From assembly GCF_001439815.1 (NCBI RefSeq), contig NZ_JYLM01000013.1:62001-126000 (forward strand): 64,000 nucleotides of DNA, read 5' to 3'. The translations under genes and the position numbers were made by a program. Source of the stretch: Pseudomonas orientalis (lineage in GTDB: Bacteria > Pseudomonadota > Gammaproteobacteria > Pseudomonadales > Pseudomonadaceae). Under the pieces are notes generated by a model. It had not been told where the DNA came from. It ran no database searches and saw only the letters and a program-made list of their open reading frames with translations. Below, in pieces: positions 61,201-64,000 of this stretch; positions within the stretch are counted from its first letter, which is position 1, and each line of letters opens with the position of its first letter.

Positions 61201-62139
61201 ATGTCGGCCTTCGACTCTATGGAAAACGAAACGGACATTTCACTTGTTGAAGACCCTGACATTAACAATATGCTGAGCAGCACTGCCCCTCTCGACATTG
61301 ACATTTTACTGCTGGGAGAAACCGGCACCGGCAAGGATACGTTGGCACAACGAATCCATCGACTGTCGGGACGACGAGGCAACTTCGTCGCTTTGAACTG
61401 CGCCGCCATCCCCGAAAGCCTGGCGGAAAGCCAGCTGTTCGGGGTCAACAGTGGCGCCTATACCGGGGCGGTACAATCGCGGGCAGGCTCTGTCGAAGCC
61501 GCCCATATGGGTACCCTGTACCTGGACGAGATCGACAGTATGCCGTTAAGCCTGCAGGCCAAGCTGCTGCGGGTGCTGGAGGGGCGTGGGGTGGAGCGCC
61601 TGGGCTCGACGCGATTTATTCCGGTGGACATGCGTGTTATCGCCTCCGCCCAGCACTCGCTATATGACATGGTCGATCAAGGGGCTTTCAGGCGCGATCT
61701 GTATTTTCGTCTGAGTGTCGTCAACATCCAACTTCCTGCACTTCGCGATCAACGTGAACGCATCATCCCCTTGTTCCTGAAAATGATCCAACAAGAAGCA
61801 AAGCACTTCAAATGCATCGCGCCAGCGCCCTCAGAAGCGTTACTGCAACAACTGCTGTGCCACCCCTGGCGCGGAAATGTCCGCGAGTTAAGGTCTACGG
61901 CCAAACGCTTCGTTCTAGGCTTGCCGCCTCTTTCAGGCTCCACGAACAGCGGCAGTGATACCCAGACCGATCTGAAGGCACGCATGCAGCAAATTGAAAA
62001 ATCAATGATTGAGGAGTCGTTGCGCCGGCACCGGCATTGCGTAGACAAGGTTGCGGTCGAGCTGGGGGTTGCCAAGCGCACGTTATATTACCGGATTAAA
62101 CAGCTTGAGATATCGCTGAATCAAGCACTGCGTTCATGA
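61201..62139 (+). CDS. rspR: HrpR/HrpS-type sigma-54 activator (RspR-like)
   Basis: 312-aa enhancer-binding protein without an N-terminal receiver domain, as in HrpR/HrpS. Walker A GETGTGKD at 39-46, sigma-54 contact loop GAYTGA at 85-90 (Tyr in place of the usual Phe), Walker B TLYLDEIDS near 105-113, and a C-terminal Fis-type helix-turn-helix (VAVELGVAKRTLYYRIKQLE, about 282-302). It would activate the gene for the ECF sigma factor RspL/HrpL. ATG 61219 is an alternative start. Only one such gene is seen here, where P. syringae has the pair HrpR and HrpS. Confidence 0.85.
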   Translation: MSAFDSMENETDISLVEDPDINNMLSSTAPLDIDILLLGETGTGKDTLAQRIHRLSGRRGNFVALNCAAIPESLAESQLFGVNSGAYTGAVQSRAGSVEAAHMGTLYLDEIDSMPLSLQAKLLRVLEGRGVERLGSTRFIPVDMRVIASAQHSLYDMVDQGAFRRDLYFRLSVVNIQLPALRDQRERIIPLFLKMIQQEAKHFKCIAPAPSEALLQQLLCHPWRGNVRELRSTAKRFVLGLPPLSGSTNSGSDTQTDLKARMQQIEKSMIEESLRRHRHCVDKVAVELGVAKRTLYYRIKQLEISLNQALRS

Positions 62140-62191
62140 GCGAAGCTTGCCGCCATAGAAATATTTAGAAACCTGTAATTTCATGTTCTAT

Positions 62192-62219
62192 GGAACGCCC
62201 GGCACTTACACGCCACATA
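62192..62219 (+). promoter_or_regulatory. hrp-box promoter (HrpL/RspL type)
   Basis: GGAACG (62192-62197), a 15-base spacer and CCACATA (62213-62219). The HrpL consensus is GGAACC-N15/16-CCACnnA, so this fits except for the last base of the -35. It lies about 95 bp before the pilin-like gene and would drive the secretion operon. Confidence 0.75.
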
Positions 62220-62313
62220 TTCAATGCCAAGGTCAATTTGTAAGGAAACCTGAGCAACCTTTCAACTTCACAATGGCAGTCTATTTTTAATAACCAATAG
62301 TTGGAGCAGTCCT

Positions 62314-62511
62314 ATGAACGCAATTGGAAACTACCCTTCGGCGAATCCATATTACAGCAACCAAGCCACTGGCTCCTCTGGTGCAGGCGGCGCGGGCCAG
62401 GCAGAAAACAACTTCGACCAAGGGGAAAAAATCAACGACTACACCACCAAGAAGCAACTCGAAGCCAAATTGATATCTGGTATCAACCAGGCTGCAAAAG
62501 GTTTCCAATAA
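62314..62511 (+). CDS. small HrpA-like pilin candidate
   Basis: 65 residues, no Cys or Trp, N-terminal half rich in Gly/Ser/Ala/Asn/Tyr (NAIGNYPSANPYYSNQATGS) and a helical C-terminal end (TKKQLEAKLISGINQAAKGF). Size, composition and position, first in a hrp-box operon after the regulator, are those of hrp pilins such as HrpA, whose sequences are poorly conserved. GGAG precedes the ATG. No direct homology is claimed. Confidence 0.6.
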   Translation: MNAIGNYPSANPYYSNQATGSSGAGGAGQAENNFDQGEKINDYTTKKQLEAKLISGINQAAKGFQ

Positions 62512-62518
62512 GAACTAC

Positions 62519-62550
62519 TTACCTCTCCGGCCTATCGGCCCGAGAGGTAA
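62519..62550 (+). promoter_or_regulatory. intra-operon hairpin between pilin-like gene and rspB-like gene
   Basis: TTACCTCTC...GAGAGGTAA outer stem (9 bp), one mismatch, then a GGCC/GGCC inner stem. No T-run follows, so it is more likely an mRNA-stabilising or partial attenuation element than a full terminator. Confidence 0.6.
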
Positions 62551-62625
62551 CCACCTCGACTCAACGGGTAGTTGTGCTGATCCCATCCAGACATGATGTA
62601 CAACCGTTAACTCAATGAGTATCCC

Positions 62626-62994
62626 ATGCAAATAACCTCCCGTGTGCCCTCCGAAAAAAACACAGATTTCGATTCCGACGACTCTACACGAGCCGCATCG
62701 ACGTGCAATGGGGATGCCTGTTTCTTTACCTCATTGCTAGAACCTGCCTCCACGGCGAGCGCGTTCACCGGTGGAACTTACATCTCTCCCGCAATGGCAG
62801 AGGCTGTCGCTCCGTTGAAGGATGCGAAAAAACGCATGACAACTTTATTGAGGTCCGCCAACCAAGAGCTGGACATCGAGAAATTCAGGAAATTCCCAAG
62901 TATGTTATCCAATATTCAGTTGACGTCACAACTGTTGGTAAAGTGCCTTGCCAAGACAACTCAAGGCATTGAAAAAATATCCAACTTGCAATAG
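62626..62994 (+). CDS. type III secretion inner rod protein, HrpB/SctI-like
   Basis: 122 residues. The C-terminal third (FPSMLSNIQLTSQLLVKCLA, then KTTQGIEKISNL) has the helical, hydrophobic-heptad end seen in inner rod proteins (HrpB, YscI, PrgJ). The N-terminal half is low complexity and Ser/Thr/Asp-rich. Position between the pilin and SctJ matches hrpB in P. syringae. Two Cys near residues 27-32 (TCNGDAC) are unusual. Confidence 0.7.
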   Translation: MQITSRVPSEKNTDFDSDDSTRAASTCNGDACFFTSLLEPASTASAFTGGTYISPAMAEAVAPLKDAKKRMTTLLRSANQELDIEKFRKFPSMLSNIQLTSQLLVKCLAKTTQGIEKISNLQ

Positions 62995-62999
62995 TCACC

Positions 63000-63800
63000 A
63001 TGAAAAACTTTCTGTCTATTGCACTGCTCTTGATTGTTGCACTTATGCTGAGCGGCTGCAGCGATCGTGTTGAACTTCATCGTCAACTCTCTGAACAAGA
63101 GGCTAACGAGGTCATCGCTGAATTGGCAGACAAGCATATTCGCGCACAAAAGGTCCCGGCTAAAGATGGCGTCACTGTAACGATAAACACCCGCGACATC
63201 GGACGCGCGGTGCGCACGTTGGAGGCCGCCGGCCTGCCCAGAGTCGCCAGAACCACGTTGGGTGATACGTTTCGTAAAGAAGGCGTTATTTCTACCCCCT
63301 TGGAAGAGCGAGCGCGCTACATCTATGCGTTGTCGCAGGAACTTGAGGCCACGCTATCCAATATTGACGGTGTCATTGTTGCCCGAGTACATGTGGTATT
63401 GCCGGAACGCATTGCGCCCGGTGAGCCGGTCCAACCCGCCTCTGCTTCAGTGTTCATAAAACATGATCCGCGCCTGGATCCCGATAACGTCAGCGCGCGC
63501 GTTCGGCGGATGGTCGCGAGCAGCATCCCGGGCATGGCCACAGCCATCGACAACCCACAAAAACTCACCGTGATATTCGTCCCCGCTGCCGCTTATGAGG
63601 AGCAACAACGCCTGGTGTATTTTGGCCCTTTCCTGGTGCCCGATGAGGATCTTGGTTTATGGCGAAACAGCATGACCATTTTACTCCTCGGTGTGATCGC
63701 CGCTATTGGCATTACGCTGTTTTTATACCGTCGACGTCAGCGCTTCGCGCCTGAACCCTCTGCAGCCAACGCATTGAGCGGCACGGCTCATGACGTTTAG
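63000..63800 (+). CDS. rscJ: type III secretion inner-membrane ring lipoprotein SctJ/HrcJ
   Basis: 266-aa lipoprotein with signal MKNFLSIALLLIVALMLSGC and lipobox LSGC, then the YscJ/FliF ring-building domain (LSEQEANEVIAELADKHI; RARYIYALSQELEATLSNID; SASVFIKHDPRLDPDNV) and a C-terminal membrane helix (about 226-246) followed by RRRQR. Forms the inner ring of the injectisome. The symbol follows P. fluorescens usage (rsc for conserved hrc genes). Confidence 0.92.
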   Translation: MKNFLSIALLLIVALMLSGCSDRVELHRQLSEQEANEVIAELADKHIRAQKVPAKDGVTVTINTRDIGRAVRTLEAAGLPRVARTTLGDTFRKEGVISTPLEERARYIYALSQELEATLSNIDGVIVARVHVVLPERIAPGEPVQPASASVFIKHDPRLDPDNVSARVRRMVASSIPGMATAIDNPQKLTVIFVPAAAYEEQQRLVYFGPFLVPDEDLGLWRNSMTILLLGVIAAIGITLFLYRRRQRFAPEPSAANALSGTAHDV

Positions 63801-64000
63801 CACTGACTGCTCAATGAGTGACCATTTGGCCTGGGTTCAATGGTGGGCTTTTCCCTGGAAGTATGCCCATGAAGACTGGAAAGGCCAGAACGCTAAAATT
63901 GAGACGCTTTATCAGCGCGGACGTCGGGTGCCGGTCGACCTTATGGGTGTGGCAGCCTGTTTACCCCCGGCTCCCCAACCCACCGTGCTGCGCATGGCCC
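63790..64000 (+). CDS. HrpD/SctK-like protein, 5' part (runs off window)
   Basis: The frame opened by the ATG at 63790, which overlaps the end of rscJ, stays open to the window edge; a second ATG at 63814 (MSDHLAWVQWW) is an equally possible start. The visible part contains WVQWWAFPWKYAHEDW, Trp-rich as in HrpD proteins, and its position after SctJ matches hrpD. Identification rests mainly on order. Confidence 0.55.
   Translation, partial: MTFSTDCSMSDHLAWVQWWAFPWKYAHEDWKGQNAKIETLYQRGRRVPVDLMGVAACLPPAPQPTVLRMA

Overview
The window is chromosomal DNA of a Pseudomonas of the fluorescens group. The gene order clpB-pgeF-rluD-bamD, then thiO and minor pilin genes, ispH-fkpB-lspA-ileS-ribF-murJ and rpsT, and later hemA-prfA-prmC-moeB-murI and lolB-ispE-tRNA-Gln-prs-rplY-pth-ychF, is typical of Pseudomonas. 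GC content is high in the core genes, two families of Pseudomonas REP/REPIN repeats are scattered between genes, and the right edge enters a type III secretion cluster of the rsp type known from P. fluorescens. Species assignment is inference from synteny and protein character.

Layout. (1) 1-5600: the right end of an integrative and conjugative element (ICE) of the PAPI-1/PFGI-1 type: the 3' part of a TraG-like membrane protein gene, a DUF3742 gene, two unrecognised small ORFs, a MobH/TraI-type relaxase and a tyrosine integrase. (2) 5579-6236: a tRNA operon on the minus strand (Asn-Pro-Lys-Pro) with a strong promoter and a terminator; the ICE abuts it. (3) 6368-12341: clpB with a near-consensus sigma-32 promoter, pgeF, rluD, bamD and a small zinc-ribbon protein. 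(4) 12328-16362: thiO and a reduced set of minor type IV pilin genes. (5) 16374-24464: ispH, fkpB, lspA, ileS, ribF, murJ and rpsT. (6) 24600-37960: slyD, pta (without ackA), a lysophospholipid acyltransferase, sulfate assimilation genes cysD/cysNC, a Nif3-like protein, algW, an iron-siderophore TonB receptor, hemH and an epimerase. (7) 38099-47789: a probably light-controlled stress cluster. A FAD oxidoreductase and a Trp-rich protein are followed by a tightly coupled nine-gene operon: YbgA-like, class II LitR-type MerR regulator, photolyase, NTF2-like, SDR, FAD amine oxidase, DUF1365, cyclopropane-synthase-like methyltransferase and DUF2878. Two TGTACA-type direct-repeat operators lie in front of the two transcription units. 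(8) 47843-60887: a cysteine-cluster protein, pagL, the murI-moeB-prmC-prfA-hemA operon, a TPR lipoprotein, lolB, ispE, tRNA-Gln, prs, rplY, pth and ychF. (9) 61201-64000: the start of an rsp/hrp type III secretion cluster (HrpR/S-like activator, a HrpL-type promoter, pilin-like protein, inner rod, SctJ lipoprotein, HrpD-like start), cut by the window edge.

How parts work together. The most coherent multi-gene system is region 7. The gene content suggests that light or singlet-oxygen stress relieves repression by the MerR/LitR protein, giving DNA photorepair together with chemical modification of membrane unsaturated fatty acids, perhaps to methylated or furan fatty acids. The operator matches the spacing I recall for P. 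putida PplR1 sites (direct TGTACA repeats with 12 bases between). The rsp genes start a secretion machine whose pilin operon carries an apparent HrpL/RspL promoter. The rest is housekeeping: outer-membrane assembly (bamD, lolB), envelope stress (algW), protein quality control (clpB, slyD, fkpB), tetrapyrrole synthesis (hemA, hemH), isoprenoids (ispH, ispE) and translation (ileS, prfA, prmC, pth, rpsT, rplY).
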